24,981 bases of DNA from an uncultured Prevotella sp. (GCA_900547005.1 URER01000039.1:1-24981); one strand, 5' to 3'; positions 7,391 through 17,362 are shown, counted from the first letter of the stretch. The notes: generated from the sequence alone by a model not told the origin. Made by a program: numbers and translations.

Positions 7391-8884
7391 ATGAAATCTA
7401 TATTCATTACGGTTTTGGCATTATGCCTCGGTATGCCTCTTGTTGCTAAAAATGTAGTAACAAGCGTGCAGCCTGACACAGAAAAGGTACTCCGCAATCC
7501 GCTTAACGGATGGGTGATGTATGCCGGTCGAACCTGGAACGAGAACTTCTGGACGGAGAACGGTTATGACAGCATCCTCACAAGCGAGGGTACAAGAGTT
7601 AAAGTTTCCGACTATGCGAACACCATGTATCTGAGGACGGCGTGGAGTATGTTTGAACCCGAGGAGGGAAAATACGTATGGGACGACCCCGATTCACGCC
7701 TGATGAAGTTGCTCAACAGTGCGCTGAAACGTAACATGAAGCTCGCTTTCCGCATCGTTGTGGACTGCCGCGACCAGGGACAGAACACTCCAAAATATGT
7801 GTTCGAGGCCGGCGCGCAAGGCTTTCCCGACCCGAACAATCCGAAAGTGATGTCGCCTTATCCTGACGACCCGGTTTTTCAGGAGAAGTACAGCAAGTTT
7901 ATCGCAGCTATGGCGAAGCACTTCAACGATCCGGATAAGGTTGACTTCATCGACGCTTACAGCTTGGGCAAGTGGGGTGAGTCGCACGCAACGATTTATA
8001 AAGACTACAAGAAAAAGCACGAAGTGTTCGACTGGATGACCTCATTATATACACGCGAGTTCAACAAGATACCGCTCATAGTGCATTATCACCGCATGAT
8101 AGGCGACACTCTATCATGGGATTCGCCCCGAAAAGACAGTAAGCAGCTCATAGAGTCGGCGATAAAGAAAGGCTATTCGCTGCGCCACGACGCTTTCGGA
8201 ATGACCGGATATTATGAGCAATGGGAGAAGGATTTCGCCAAAGAATGGAATTTCCGCCGCCCGATACTGATGGAGGGAGGTTGGATTACGGCGGCCCATC
8301 ACCGCTACTGGCGCGATCCGAGCGGCAAATACCGTGAAGGTCATGCCGAGGACGTGCGTCGGGGAGAGTATGAGGCGAGTGCCGAAGCTCACGTGAACAC
8401 TATGGACTTGCGCATCAACGACGAGACACGCTCATGGTTCGGCGACTGCTTCGACCTCGTGAAGCGTTTCACCGTGGAGGGTGGCTACCGTCTCTATCCG
8501 TCTGAGATTACGGCTCCTGACGCTTGCCGAAGCGGCGAGACCGTTACCATCAGCCACACATGGGAGAACATGGGATGGGGTTATTGCCCTACGAACATAC
8601 CGCAATGGAATCAGAAATATAAGGTGGGAATAGCCCTGATAAACTCCAAAGGCGAGGTGGTGAAGACCTTTGTGGACGACAACACCGACCTGAGCAAATG
8701 GATAAAAGGTTCTCCTACCGGCTATAAGACCACGCTCAGCCTCGACGTTCCGAAAGGAAAATACAAGTGGGCGATAGGTCTGATAGACAAAACCAAAGGC
8801 AACCGCATCGGATTGCAGATGGCAGTGCCCGACAACCGTGAACAAAGCGGATGGCTGATACTGAATACAATAAAAATCAAATAG
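7391..8884 (+). CDS. DUF4832-type putative glycoside hydrolase, paralogue B (periplasmic)
   Basis: The protein has 497 residues and is the first gene of the main operon. A plain signal peptide ends near residue 19, with no lipobox and no C-terminal sorting tail, so a periplasmic location is likely. The barrel-like region has RNPLNGW and YLRTAWSMFEPEEGKYVW near its start, then GKWGE with E197, RHDAFGM, and LMEGGW with E295. The C-terminal beta-sandwich region contains the invariant GWGYCPTNIPQWNQKYKV. The glutamates are 98 residues apart, close to the acid/base and nucleophile spacing of retaining clan GH-A enzymes. The operon position before susC argues for a direct part in degrading the imported glycan. 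Activity is unproven. Confidence 0.82.
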   Translation: MKSIFITVLALCLGMPLVAKNVVTSVQPDTEKVLRNPLNGWVMYAGRTWNENFWTENGYDSILTSEGTRVKVSDYANTMYLRTAWSMFEPEEGKYVWDDPDSRLMKLLNSALKRNMKLAFRIVVDCRDQGQNTPKYVFEAGAQGFPDPNNPKVMSPYPDDPVFQEKYSKFIAAMAKHFNDPDKVDFIDAYSLGKWGESHATIYKDYKKKHEVFDWMTSLYTREFNKIPLIVHYHRMIGDTLSWDSPRKDSKQLIESAIKKGYSLRHDAFGMTGYYEQWEKDFAKEWNFRRPILMEGGWITAAHHRYWRDPSGKYREGHAEDVRRGEYEASAEAHVNTMDLRINDETRSWFGDCFDLVKRFTVEGGYRLYPSEITAPDACRSGETVTISHTWENMGWGYCPTNIPQWNQKYKVGIALINSKGEVVKTFVDDNTDLSKWIKGSPTGYKTTLSLDVPKGKYKWAIGLIDKTKGNRIGLQMAVPDNREQSGWLILNTIKIK

Positions 8885-8908
8885 TTAAATCTAAATCATC
8901 TATTCACA

Positions 8909-11900
8909 ATGAGAAAAACAACATCTAAACTTCATTTGAAGAGAAACCTTAGGTCTCTTCTCATGGTGGGACTGTTGACACTTCCCGCAATGGGCAACGC
9001 TGCTCCGACACTGGTACAGGATAGCCCTACCGGAATGTATGTCCTCCAGTCTAACGGCTCTACAATCAAAGAGGTGCTGGGCTATATCGAAAAGACCGGC
9101 AAGTATGTCTTTGTTTACGATCAAAATGTGAAAAACCGCCTCTCCGAGAGCGTTGATATCACTGTTAAGGGCAAGAGCATCGATAACTTGCTCAGCGAAT
9201 TGTGCAACAAGACAGGCCTTAAGTATAAAATCTCGGGCAAGCAGGTAACGATAAGCAATGCTGCTGGAGCTACACGTGCTGCGCAAGAGACCGTTAAGCC
9301 AAAGAGCAAGCCGACAAAAAAAGTAACAGGTAAGGTCACGGATGCTAACGGTGAGGGCCTTATCGGTGCGACGGTAATGATAAAAGGTACGACCACCGGA
9401 GCCGTAGCCGACCTTGACGGAAACTTCACCCTTGACGTTCCGGAAGGCGCAAAGCTCGTTGTTTCTTACGTGGGCTTTAAGGATCAGGAACTGGCAGTGG
9501 ACAAGAAAGGCACGTATAATGTAACATTGTCTGAAGACACGAACACTCTCGAGGAACTTGTCGTAATCGGTTACGGTACTGTTAAGAAGAAAGACCTCAC
9601 CGGTTCGGTAGCCGCCGTAAAGGGAGACGAGCTTGTGAGCAAGCGCACGACAAACCTTTCTACAGCCTTGCAGGGTTCTCTGTCGGGTGTGATGGTACGC
9701 CGAGACAATGGCGCTCCGGGCGCATCGGCCAGCAGTATCCACGTGCGTGGTGTAACGACTATCGGTGATTCGAGTCCGTTGGTAATCGTCGACGGCGTTG
9801 AGGGTAGCCTCGACTACGTTAATGCGAATGACGTTGAGAACATCACCGTGCTGAAAGACGCTGCCGCAGCATCTATCTACGGTTCTAAGGCTGCCGCCGG
9901 TGTAATCCTCGTAACGACAAAACGCGGTCAGGAAGGCAAGCTGAACCTCAGTTATACAGGAGAGTTCGGTTGGGAAATCCCGACAAAACAGCCGAGCATG
10001 GTGGGCGTTACACGTTATTTAGAGATGAACAACGAGTTGATGTATAACGACAACCCGAGTGCCGGATTCTTCCAGGTGTACACCGCCGACCAGACAAAGA
10101 ACTGGTTGAAGTATAACCAGACCGACCCCAACAATTATCCTATCACCGACTGGAAAGACCTTATGCTGAAGAGTTCGGCTCCGCGTATGACCCATACCGT
10201 GAACATTTCAGGTGGTAACGACAAGGTGAAGTCGGCAGCGACATTGTCATACGACGATGTGAAGGGACTCATCGACGGCCGCCGTTTCCAGCGTTATATG
10301 TTCCGCAGCAACAACGACTTCAAGATTAACGACAAGTTGAGCGCAGCTCTCGACGTGAACATCCGTCACGCAAAGAGCGAGAACAAGAATTATGCGCCAT
10401 ACGAAGATATCCGCAAGATGCCGGCTATCTATCCAGCATTGTGGGCAGACGGTCGTCTGGCTTCCGGTAAGTCGGGTGCCAACCCTTACGGACTGCTTCG
10501 TGACGGAGGTAGCAATGCTTCGCACAGCACACAGATTTCTGGTAAGGCTTCGCTGACATTCAAGCCCATCAAGGGACTTTCTTTGCAGGCAATCGTGTCT
10601 CCGTTCCTCAACTATCAGAAGAGCAAGAAATTCCAGTATGCCGTGTCTTATAACCTGATGGACGATCCCGATGTGTTTGGCGGTTATATGGAAGGCAACG
10701 GCGTGCAGTGGACTACAAACAAGCTCACAGAAGGACGTAACGACAACTGGCGCGTTACATCGCAGGTTTTGGCCAACTACATGATTACTCTCGGCAAGCA
10801 TGACATCACAGCTATGGCAGGTTTCGAGAACTACTATTCTAAGAACGAGAGCCTTACGGCAGCCCGCGACCAGTATGAACTGACCAACTATCCGTTCTTG
10901 AACATCGGTCCGACAGATTATCAGACCAACAGCGGCACGGGTTCTGAGTATACCAGCAATTCTTTCTTCGGACGCTTGCTTTATTCATACGCCGACCGCT
11001 ATCTGTTCCAGGCAAACGTTCGCCATGACGGTTCATCACGTTTCGCAAAGAACTATCGCTGGGGTACATTCCCGTCGTTCTCTGCCGGTTGGGTAGTAAG
11101 CGAGGAGCCGTTTATGCAGAAGGCCAATATGCCGTGGCTTTCATTCTTGAAACTGCGTGCATCCTGGGGTAAGCTGGGTAACGAGCGTATCGGCAGCAAC
11201 TACTTCCCGTATATCGCTTTGATGTCATTCGGCAACAGCTACTTCTATACTCTCGACGGTTCTGTAGTGTCAGACAAGACCGCACGTCCGGCCGTTCTCG
11301 CCGTTGAGGACATCACTTGGGAGACAACGACATCGACAGACTTAGGTTTCGACGCCAACTTCTTCAAGAACAGACTGCGCTTCACCTTCGACTATTATTG
11401 GAAGAAGACAACGGATATGCTTCTCGCCATCGAGATTCCTTACTCTATGGGATATAACAATCCGAGCACAAACGCAGGTAAAATGTCTACTCACGGATAT
11501 GATATCGACATCGCATGGCAGGACAATATCGGCGACTTCAAGTATGGAGTAACATTCAACTTCTCTGACTTCCTTTCAAAGGTAGACAACCTTAATAACT
11601 CCGACATTATCAGTGGAGGAAGGATAAAGCGTGCGGGCGAGTTGTTCAACGCTTACTATGGCTACGTTTGCGACGGCATCTATCAGACTCAGGAAGAGGT
11701 TATCAATTCGGCTGTAACAAGCAGCACCGTTACTGTTGGAGACCTAAAGTATCGCGATATCAGCGGTCCTGAAGGCAAGCCGGATGGTAAAATCTCTCCA
11801 GAATACGACCGCGTGGTTCTTGGCAACTCACTTCCGAGATTCCAGTACGGTGGTACTTTGAACGCTTCATGGAAGGGAATAGACCTCTCTGTTGCATTCC

Positions 11901-12319
11901 AGGGCATCGGAAAGCAGAACTCTTACCTTGACCGCGCAATGGTTGAGCCGCTCCGCAACAACTACGGTAACATCCCGGCAATCATCGAAGGCAACTACTG
12001 GAGTCCGTTCAACACAGCCGAGGAGAATGCGGGCGTGAAGTATCCGCGTCTGTCGAACGTGTCAAAGAACAACAACTACGCTGTATCTGACTATTGGATA
12101 TTCGAGGGCTCTTACTTCCGTCTGAAGAATATTACATTGGGTTACACTCTTCCGATAGCGTGGACAAAGCGCGCAGGCATACAGAAGACACGTCTATACT
12201 TCAGTGCGAGCGACCTGTTCTGCATCAGCGACTATCCTGACGGATGGGATCCTGAGATGGGCGTAAGCGCATATCCTATCACAACATCATTGGTAATGGG
12301 TATTCAAGTTAATTTCTAA
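8909..12319 (+). CDS. susC: SusC-like TonB-dependent outer membrane transporter with STN signalling domain
   Basis: The protein has 1136 residues. A signal peptide ends near residue 31. An STN domain lies at about 44-118 (STIKEVLGYIEKTGKYVFVY), which is the part that contacts FecR-type anti-sigma factors. A carboxypeptidase-D-like regulatory domain follows at about 139-208 (GKVTDANGEGLIGATVMIKG). The TonB box is near 214-223 (LEELVVIGYG). The plug covers about 227-340, with LVIVDGVEG and LKDAAAASIYGSKAAAGV. The rest is the 22-strand barrel, ending in a terminal phenylalanine. It imports oligosaccharides together with the SusD-like protein encoded 13 bp downstream. The STN domain makes it the likely sensor for the sigma/anti-sigma pair at 5423-6915. 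Confidence 0.96.
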   Translation: MRKTTSKLHLKRNLRSLLMVGLLTLPAMGNAAPTLVQDSPTGMYVLQSNGSTIKEVLGYIEKTGKYVFVYDQNVKNRLSESVDITVKGKSIDNLLSELCNKTGLKYKISGKQVTISNAAGATRAAQETVKPKSKPTKKVTGKVTDANGEGLIGATVMIKGTTTGAVADLDGNFTLDVPEGAKLVVSYVGFKDQELAVDKKGTYNVTLSEDTNTLEELVVIGYGTVKKKDLTGSVAAVKGDELVSKRTTNLSTALQGSLSGVMVRRDNGAPGASASSIHVRGVTTIGDSSPLVIVDGVEGSLDYVNANDVENITVLKDAAAASIYGSKAAAGVILVTTKRGQEGKLNLSYTGEFGWEIPTKQPSMVGVTRYLEMNNELMYNDNPSAGFFQVYTADQTKNWLKYNQTDPNNYPITDWKDLMLKSSAPRMTHTVNISGGNDKVKSAATLSYDDVKGLIDGRRFQRYMFRSNNDFKINDKLSAALDVNIRHAKSENKNYAPYEDIRKMPAIYPALWADGRLASGKSGANPYGLLRDGGSNASHSTQISGKASLTFKPIKGLSLQAIVSPFLNYQKSKKFQYAVSYNLMDDPDVFGGYMEGNGVQWTTNKLTEGRNDNWRVTSQVLANYMITLGKHDITAMAGFENYYSKNESLTAARDQYELTNYPFLNIGPTDYQTNSGTGSEYTSNSFFGRLLYSYADRYLFQANVRHDGSSRFAKNYRWGTFPSFSAGWVVSEEPFMQKANMPWLSFLKLRASWGKLGNERIGSNYFPYIALMSFGNSYFYTLDGSVVSDKTARPAVLAVEDITWETTTSTDLGFDANFFKNRLRFTFDYYWKKTTDMLLAIEIPYSMGYNNPSTNAGKMSTHGYDIDIAWQDNIGDFKYGVTFNFSDFLSKVDNLNNSDIISGGRIKRAGELFNAYYGYVCDGIYQTQEEVINSAVTSSTVTVGDLKYRDISGPEGKPDGKISPEYDRVVLGNSLPRFQYGGTLNASWKGIDLSVAFQGIGKQNSYLDRAMVEPLRNNYGNIPAIIEGNYWSPFNTAEENAGVKYPRLSNVSKNNNYAVSDYWIFEGSYFRLKNITLGYTLPIAWTKRAGIQKTRLYFSASDLFCISDYPDGWDPEMGVSAYPITTSLVMGIQVNF

Positions 12320-12332
12320 AGATTATACAACA

Positions 12333-14054
12333 ATGAAAAACAAGATATTATTAGCAGGTCTGTGCCTGGCTCTGACAGCTTGCGAGAGCATGGACCTTGT
12401 ACCAAACTCACAGGGAAACACCGAGTCATGGTACACGACAGAGACCGAGCTTGAGATGGCGGCGAACGAATTTTACATCTTAGGTTATTGGCAGGAACCG
12501 TTGAACTCAACCGAACAGTGGTCGGACAACTTCACCTACCGTATGCAGAACCGTAATCCGGGTAGCAACGGAGCCTTGCTCGACGGTACGCTGAACGGTC
12601 AGCAGTGGGAGGTTTACGCGCTCTGGCAGCAGAGCTACAAGCTCATTGCCCGCGCAAACACCATGCTCAACAATATAGACAAGGCTGTACCGGGCAACGG
12701 ACTCACACAGGAGACTATTGACCGCTATGCCGGTGAGGCTTATTTCTCACGTGCCTGCAAATACGCCGACCTGATTTTCTTCTATGGCGACGTACCTTAT
12801 ATGACAGGAACGGAGACCATCGGCGAGGCTGAGGCTAAGGGACGTATGCCTAAGGACGAACTCATTCCATTAGTGATGGAAGACTTTGATAAGGCCATCG
12901 CATCGCTGCCGGTAAGCTATGGTACGGGTAACGTACACTTCACAAAGGGTGCAGCGCTCGCCATGAAGGCTCGCTTTGCTCTCTATATGGGTAAGTATGA
13001 CATTGCAGAACAGGCTGCAAAGGCTTGTATGGACTTAGGTGTTTACAGTTTGGAGCCTGATTTCTCAAAACTCTTCTTGCAGAGTACTAAAATGAACGAT
13101 GAGAAGGTATTCGTCATTCCGAGAAGTATCGAGAACGATGTGATACTCGACGCTTGGTTTGTGAACAACGGTCTGCCGCGTAACGCCGGCGGTTATGGCT
13201 CTGATAACCCATCATGGGACTTGCTTGCTGCATTCCTTTGCACCGACGGTCTGCCTATCGATGAGTCTCCGCTTTTCGACCCGAGAAATCCGTTCAAGAA
13301 CCGCGACCCACGCTGTACGAAGACTATTGTAGAGTTCGGTACAGAGCATTGCGGTTTTGAATATGACCCGAGTCCGGCCAAGAAAACGGTTATGAACTAT
13401 AATACCGGTAAGGAACAGAGTAATCAGGATACTCGCGCCGTTGCTCAATATGCCTCTTTCAACGGTCTGTTGTGGAAGAAAGGCATCGACGCATCATGGT
13501 TGGAGAACGGTAAGAAGGTTGAGACCGACTATATAATCATGCGCTATGCCGATGTGCTTCTGATGTATGCTGAGGCCATGATAGAGCAGGGTAAGCTGGA
13601 CGAAAGCGTAACCAACGCTATCAACCAAGTGCGCGCGCGTGCTTACGGCGTGAATGTCGGCGACGTGGCAAACTATCCTGCTGTTCAGCTTGGCACACAA
13701 GACGAGATGCGCAAGGCTGTACGCATCGAGCGCCGAATGGAACTTGCGAAAGAGAACTTGCGTCTTCAGGACCTGATGCGTTGGCGTCTTGCAGAGAAAG
13801 CACTCAACGGTTATAACTATATCCTGTTGGAGCCGCAAAAGACTCTGAACGATGTTGTGGATAAAGGTCTGTGGTTCTGGGGTATGACTCCTATGATTGA
13901 CGAGGACGGCCTGGCTGATTTCTCAGCACTATTCAATGCAGGACTGTGCCAGCACGGAGCAAAGCGTGTGTTCCCCACACGTCAGTATCTGTGGCCGATA
14001 CCTACACATGATACGGAATTGTGTCCGGGATTAGGAAATAATGAAGGTTATTAA
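12333..14054 (+). CDS. susD: SusD/RagB-like surface glycan-binding lipoprotein
   Basis: The protein has 573 residues, usual for the family. The lipobox L-T-A-C places the lipidated cysteine at C17. N-terminal SusD-like and C-terminal RagB/SusD regions are visible, including NTMLNNIDKAVP, GEAYFSRACKYADLIFFYGDVP, YIIMRYADVLLMYAEAM and IRVERRMELA-type motifs (here VRIERRMELAKENLRLQDLMRW). It caps the SusC pore at the cell surface and binds the glycan. It lies 13 bp after susC and 17 bp before the SusE-like gene, so co-translation is likely. Confidence 0.95.
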   Translation: MKNKILLAGLCLALTACESMDLVPNSQGNTESWYTTETELEMAANEFYILGYWQEPLNSTEQWSDNFTYRMQNRNPGSNGALLDGTLNGQQWEVYALWQQSYKLIARANTMLNNIDKAVPGNGLTQETIDRYAGEAYFSRACKYADLIFFYGDVPYMTGTETIGEAEAKGRMPKDELIPLVMEDFDKAIASLPVSYGTGNVHFTKGAALAMKARFALYMGKYDIAEQAAKACMDLGVYSLEPDFSKLFLQSTKMNDEKVFVIPRSIENDVILDAWFVNNGLPRNAGGYGSDNPSWDLLAAFLCTDGLPIDESPLFDPRNPFKNRDPRCTKTIVEFGTEHCGFEYDPSPAKKTVMNYNTGKEQSNQDTRAVAQYASFNGLLWKKGIDASWLENGKKVETDYIIMRYADVLLMYAEAMIEQGKLDESVTNAINQVRARAYGVNVGDVANYPAVQLGTQDEMRKAVRIERRMELAKENLRLQDLMRWRLAEKALNGYNYILLEPQKTLNDVVDKGLWFWGMTPMIDEDGLADFSALFNAGLCQHGAKRVFPTRQYLWPIPTHDTELCPGLGNNEGY

Positions 14055-14071
14055 TCATTAAAACGAACATT

Positions 14072-15709
14072 ATGAAATACAATATAAATAAATGGTTTAG
14101 GATGTTGCCCGTGGCTGCCATTGCTCTCTCTTTGGCTGCCTGTGGAGATGACGACATCGATAACGCGGCATCACGCAACCTGTCGGTGATTCAGATTACG
14201 CCGTCAGCGGATTATATAAAGCTGGATGAGACAAAACCGGATGAGGTCGCCCTGACACTCGAATGGTCGCCGGCTCACAACTACGGCAATGAATATATCA
14301 CTACATACGAGTATGAAATGCAGCTCGACGGTAGTGCGGCAGACAAGTTGCATGAGTATGAGGACGACGCTGTTTTCCGTCGCTCATACACCAATAAGGA
14401 ATTGCAGGATATGCTTGTTGACAAGTTCGGACAGACAACGAGTACGTTGGGTACTATGATTTTCACCGTTACAGCATCGTTTAACGGCCCTCGTCTTGTC
14501 GTTCCTGACATTGCTACGGCAAACGTTAAGATTAAGACATACGGAGCAAAGCAGTTCCTTGCCGACCAGATGTGGATGAGCGGAACGGCTGTTGGCGATG
14601 AGAAGATAGAGCTGGAACGCTCAGACAAGGATGCCGATGTATTCACTGCAACCGCTAAGTTGATGCCGGGAACAATCAATTTCCCGCTTGTAAACTTCGA
14701 CGAGAACAATGCCATCGGTCCTGTTGAGCCTGATACCGAAGTAGCAGAAGGCGATATGGAAGCTGCTGTTACCGATGAGGCAGAGGCCAACTATTGGGTA
14801 ATTCCTGAGGAAGACACCTATAAGATTACTGTCAACCTGCGCACACAGACTGTCCGCATCGTTTCGGCAACAAGTCTTGTAAGTGTAGACAAACTCTTCA
14901 TGGCAGGCTCGGCAGTGGGCAGCGAGAACATCGAAATGACCACGTGTCTTGAGCAAGAAGGTCTCTACGCATGGAAGGGCGAGCTTAAGGCCGGTACACT
15001 CTATATGCCGTTCGAGCTGGAAGGTAATGCTGATATGGCTCTCGTATCTAACGGAAGTCAGGATATTACAGACGGAATCTCGATGGTATTCGGTCAGGTG
15101 GCTACATCTGCGGCTGGCAACAAGGCTTGGAGAATTTCTGAGGCAGGCACATACCGTGTCGTGGCAGACATCGAGAACAAGTCGGTAACAATCTACTCGG
15201 CCGCTACCGACCTTAAGAATACATCAGTTTCTTATAACAATACTGTTGATAAGATTAATCCTTATACTCAGGAAGTAACCGAGCTTTGGATGTGGGGAGG
15301 CTTCAATGCCGCCGCTCACGACTCAGATTTGAAGGCCGGTTTCCAGGCTAAGTATAAGTTGACACAGAGCCTTGCCAACCCGAACGTATTCGTCTATATG
15401 GGCGACGTGCTGCCGCGCGAGTCGGTTATCGACGGAAACAATCATAAGGGCGACAATGTAGGCAAGGCAATCCAGGGCTATGTGAAGTTCCTTGTAAGCA
15501 GCATTGAGAACAATGTCTATGCTTACGGCTCTACTGCCGACGCCAAGAGAAACGACCATTCGGGCTATGTAACACCTGTTTTGGGAGAGACATCGGCCGT
15601 CGTTGGTGGTCAGGGAGACAACCGTTATGCTTACTTCATCATTCCTGAGGGATGTAACTACGTATGTGTTGATGTTGCCAAGAAGACAGTTGTCTTCGAT
15701 AAGAAATAA
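14072..15709 (+). CDS. SusE-like surface glycan-binding lipoprotein with three tandem outer domains
   Basis: The protein has 545 residues. The lipobox L-A-A-C gives C24, followed by G-D-D-D, an acidic stretch matching Bacteroidales surface-export signals. An N-terminal SusE-type immunoglobulin-like domain covers about 35-150. Two similar modules follow at about 166-265 (QMWMSGTAVGDEKIELE) and 273-376 (KLFMAGSAVGSENIEMT), each with a P-G/A-G-T-x-x-x-P strand. A more distant third module covers about 403-545 (ELWMWGGF). This matches the tandem starch-binding-like layout of SusE/SusF proteins. The position after susD supports a surface glycan-binding role. The ligand cannot be read from the sequence. 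Confidence 0.85.
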   Translation: MKYNINKWFRMLPVAAIALSLAACGDDDIDNAASRNLSVIQITPSADYIKLDETKPDEVALTLEWSPAHNYGNEYITTYEYEMQLDGSAADKLHEYEDDAVFRRSYTNKELQDMLVDKFGQTTSTLGTMIFTVTASFNGPRLVVPDIATANVKIKTYGAKQFLADQMWMSGTAVGDEKIELERSDKDADVFTATAKLMPGTINFPLVNFDENNAIGPVEPDTEVAEGDMEAAVTDEAEANYWVIPEEDTYKITVNLRTQTVRIVSATSLVSVDKLFMAGSAVGSENIEMTTCLEQEGLYAWKGELKAGTLYMPFELEGNADMALVSNGSQDITDGISMVFGQVATSAAGNKAWRISEAGTYRVVADIENKSVTIYSAATDLKNTSVSYNNTVDKINPYTQEVTELWMWGGFNAAAHDSDLKAGFQAKYKLTQSLANPNVFVYMGDVLPRESVIDGNNHKGDNVGKAIQGYVKFLVSSIENNVYAYGSTADAKRNDHSGYVTPVLGETSAVVGGQGDNRYAYFIIPEGCNYVCVDVAKKTVVFDKK

Positions 15710-15727
15710 CCATTAAATTGAAACTAT

Positions 15728-17356
15728 ATGAAAATATATAATAGAATATTTGGCAGTATGCTCACTGTGGCACTGCTATCATCATCTCTTGTCATCGGAA
15801 CTTCGTGTTCCGATGACGATGACAACAGTTCATCAATAACTCATAACTGGGATGCTTCCGGCAACGTTGTCGTTGATATAAAGCCCGACCGCACCTCCTT
15901 ACAACGTAATCCGATGCAGGGCTGGGTCATATATGCAGGTCTGGGAGACGGTCTGGTGGATGATTTCTGGGAGCAGTATGACAACTTCGAGTCTTCCGAA
16001 GGAAAGGTGAAAGTGTCCGATTACGGCACCACCTTATATATACGTGGAGCATGGAGCGACTTCAACCCGGAGGAAGGTGTCTACGTTTGGCAGGACAACT
16101 GCAACACAAAGCCGGCTCAGCGCTTCAAGATGCTCGTAAAGGGAGCTAAAGAACGCAATCTGAAACTCGCCTTTACCTTCGTCGTCGACAGTCGCGACAA
16201 GCACTATAACTTCACCCCTGATTATGTGATGAACGCCATTGATGCCGAATATGGCAACAAAGGTTGGTATGAGACAAAGACTGGAAGTTTCACCGGCTGG
16301 TCGCCATATCCCGACAATCCTCTCTTCCAGGAGTATTATGCGAAGTTTCTTTCCGACTTCGCCGCAGTCTATGACGACCCGGATGTAACCCAGTTTGTCA
16401 GCGGATTCGGCCTCGGAAAGTGGGGCGAGACACACACATTGTTATATTCTACGGGTGATGACTCACCGAAGTGGGCAGTCTTTGAGTGGATAAGCGACCT
16501 CATGTCGAGCCTGTTCAAGCGTGTGCCTATCGTGATTAACTATCACCGTTGCATCCTTACAGGCAAGGAATATAATAGTAATGCTGATATGTTGGCCGAC
16601 TCAGAGAAGATGCTCGACAAAGCTGTTGAGAAAGGATTCTCACTCCGTCATGATGCATTTGGTATGAAAACATACTACACCACATGGGAGCGCGGCTTCG
16701 CGACAAAGTACCGTTACGTCCGTCCGTTCATCATGGAAGGCGGTTGGGTAGAGGCTTCACACGGCAATTCCATCAAGGGCGACGGCTATGCCAACTTCGC
16801 AGAGGTGCGTCAGGGTGAGTATGACGAGGCCAAAGGTGCCAATGTGAACATGATGGACTTGCGTTACAGCAGCAATGTGAATTCCGGCGAGACACACTCT
16901 TGGTTCAATACTGCTTTCAAACTCGTCAAGAGTTTCATCGCAGAGGGCGGCTATCGTCTTTATCCTGATAAGGTTTCGGTTCCTGAAACCATAGGTAGCG
17001 GTGCTGATGTAAGCATCACTCACCGCTGGTCTAACCTCGGTTGGGGCTACTGTCCAACCAACATCCCGCAGTGGAATCAGAAGTATAAGGTTTGTTTCGC
17101 ATTGCTTGACAAGGCAACTGAGCAGCCCGTATATAAATATGTGGATCAAGAGCCGAACCTGAGTGATTGGGTTAAAGGCACTCCGAGCACATACGATACT
17201 CATTTCAACGTTGGTCCTGTCGCTTCGGGTGAGTATATTTGGGCTGTAGGACTGGTTGATACGACGAAAGACTATGAGATTGGCATACATATAGCAGCAC
17301 GTGAGAATGTTACTGCTGACGGCTGGTTGAAATTACATACAGTAACGGTAAGATAA
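15728..17356 (+). CDS. DUF4832-type putative glycoside hydrolase, paralogue C (surface lipoprotein)
   Basis: The protein has 542 residues. Lipidation is expected at C27 (I-G-T-S-C), followed by S-D-D-D-D, a close match to the acidic surface-export signal of Bacteroides lipoproteins. It should therefore face the outside of the cell. The barrel-like region has RNPMQGW, GKWGE with E234, LRHDAFGM, and IMEGGW with E337. The C-terminal beta-sandwich region again holds GWGYCPTNIPQWNQKYKV. A short extra N-terminal segment (about 28-45) links the anchor to the barrel. As the only enzyme-like protein predicted to be at the surface in this operon, it is the best candidate for the initial endo-acting cut. 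The next gene starts 6 bp downstream. Confidence 0.83.
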   Translation: MKIYNRIFGSMLTVALLSSSLVIGTSCSDDDDNSSSITHNWDASGNVVVDIKPDRTSLQRNPMQGWVIYAGLGDGLVDDFWEQYDNFESSEGKVKVSDYGTTLYIRGAWSDFNPEEGVYVWQDNCNTKPAQRFKMLVKGAKERNLKLAFTFVVDSRDKHYNFTPDYVMNAIDAEYGNKGWYETKTGSFTGWSPYPDNPLFQEYYAKFLSDFAAVYDDPDVTQFVSGFGLGKWGETHTLLYSTGDDSPKWAVFEWISDLMSSLFKRVPIVINYHRCILTGKEYNSNADMLADSEKMLDKAVEKGFSLRHDAFGMKTYYTTWERGFATKYRYVRPFIMEGGWVEASHGNSIKGDGYANFAEVRQGEYDEAKGANVNMMDLRYSSNVNSGETHSWFNTAFKLVKSFIAEGGYRLYPDKVSVPETIGSGADVSITHRWSNLGWGYCPTNIPQWNQKYKVCFALLDKATEQPVYKYVDQEPNLSDWVKGTPSTYDTHFNVGPVASGEYIWAVGLVDTTKDYEIGIHIAARENVTADGWLKLHTVTVR

Positions 17357-17362
17357 CGTTTC

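Noticed and set aside
8900..9742. Minus-strand reading frame of 280 codons
   Set aside because: It is antisense to the 5' end of susC, where the STN, CarboxypepD-like and plug motifs are unmistakable. It is a shadow of codon bias.
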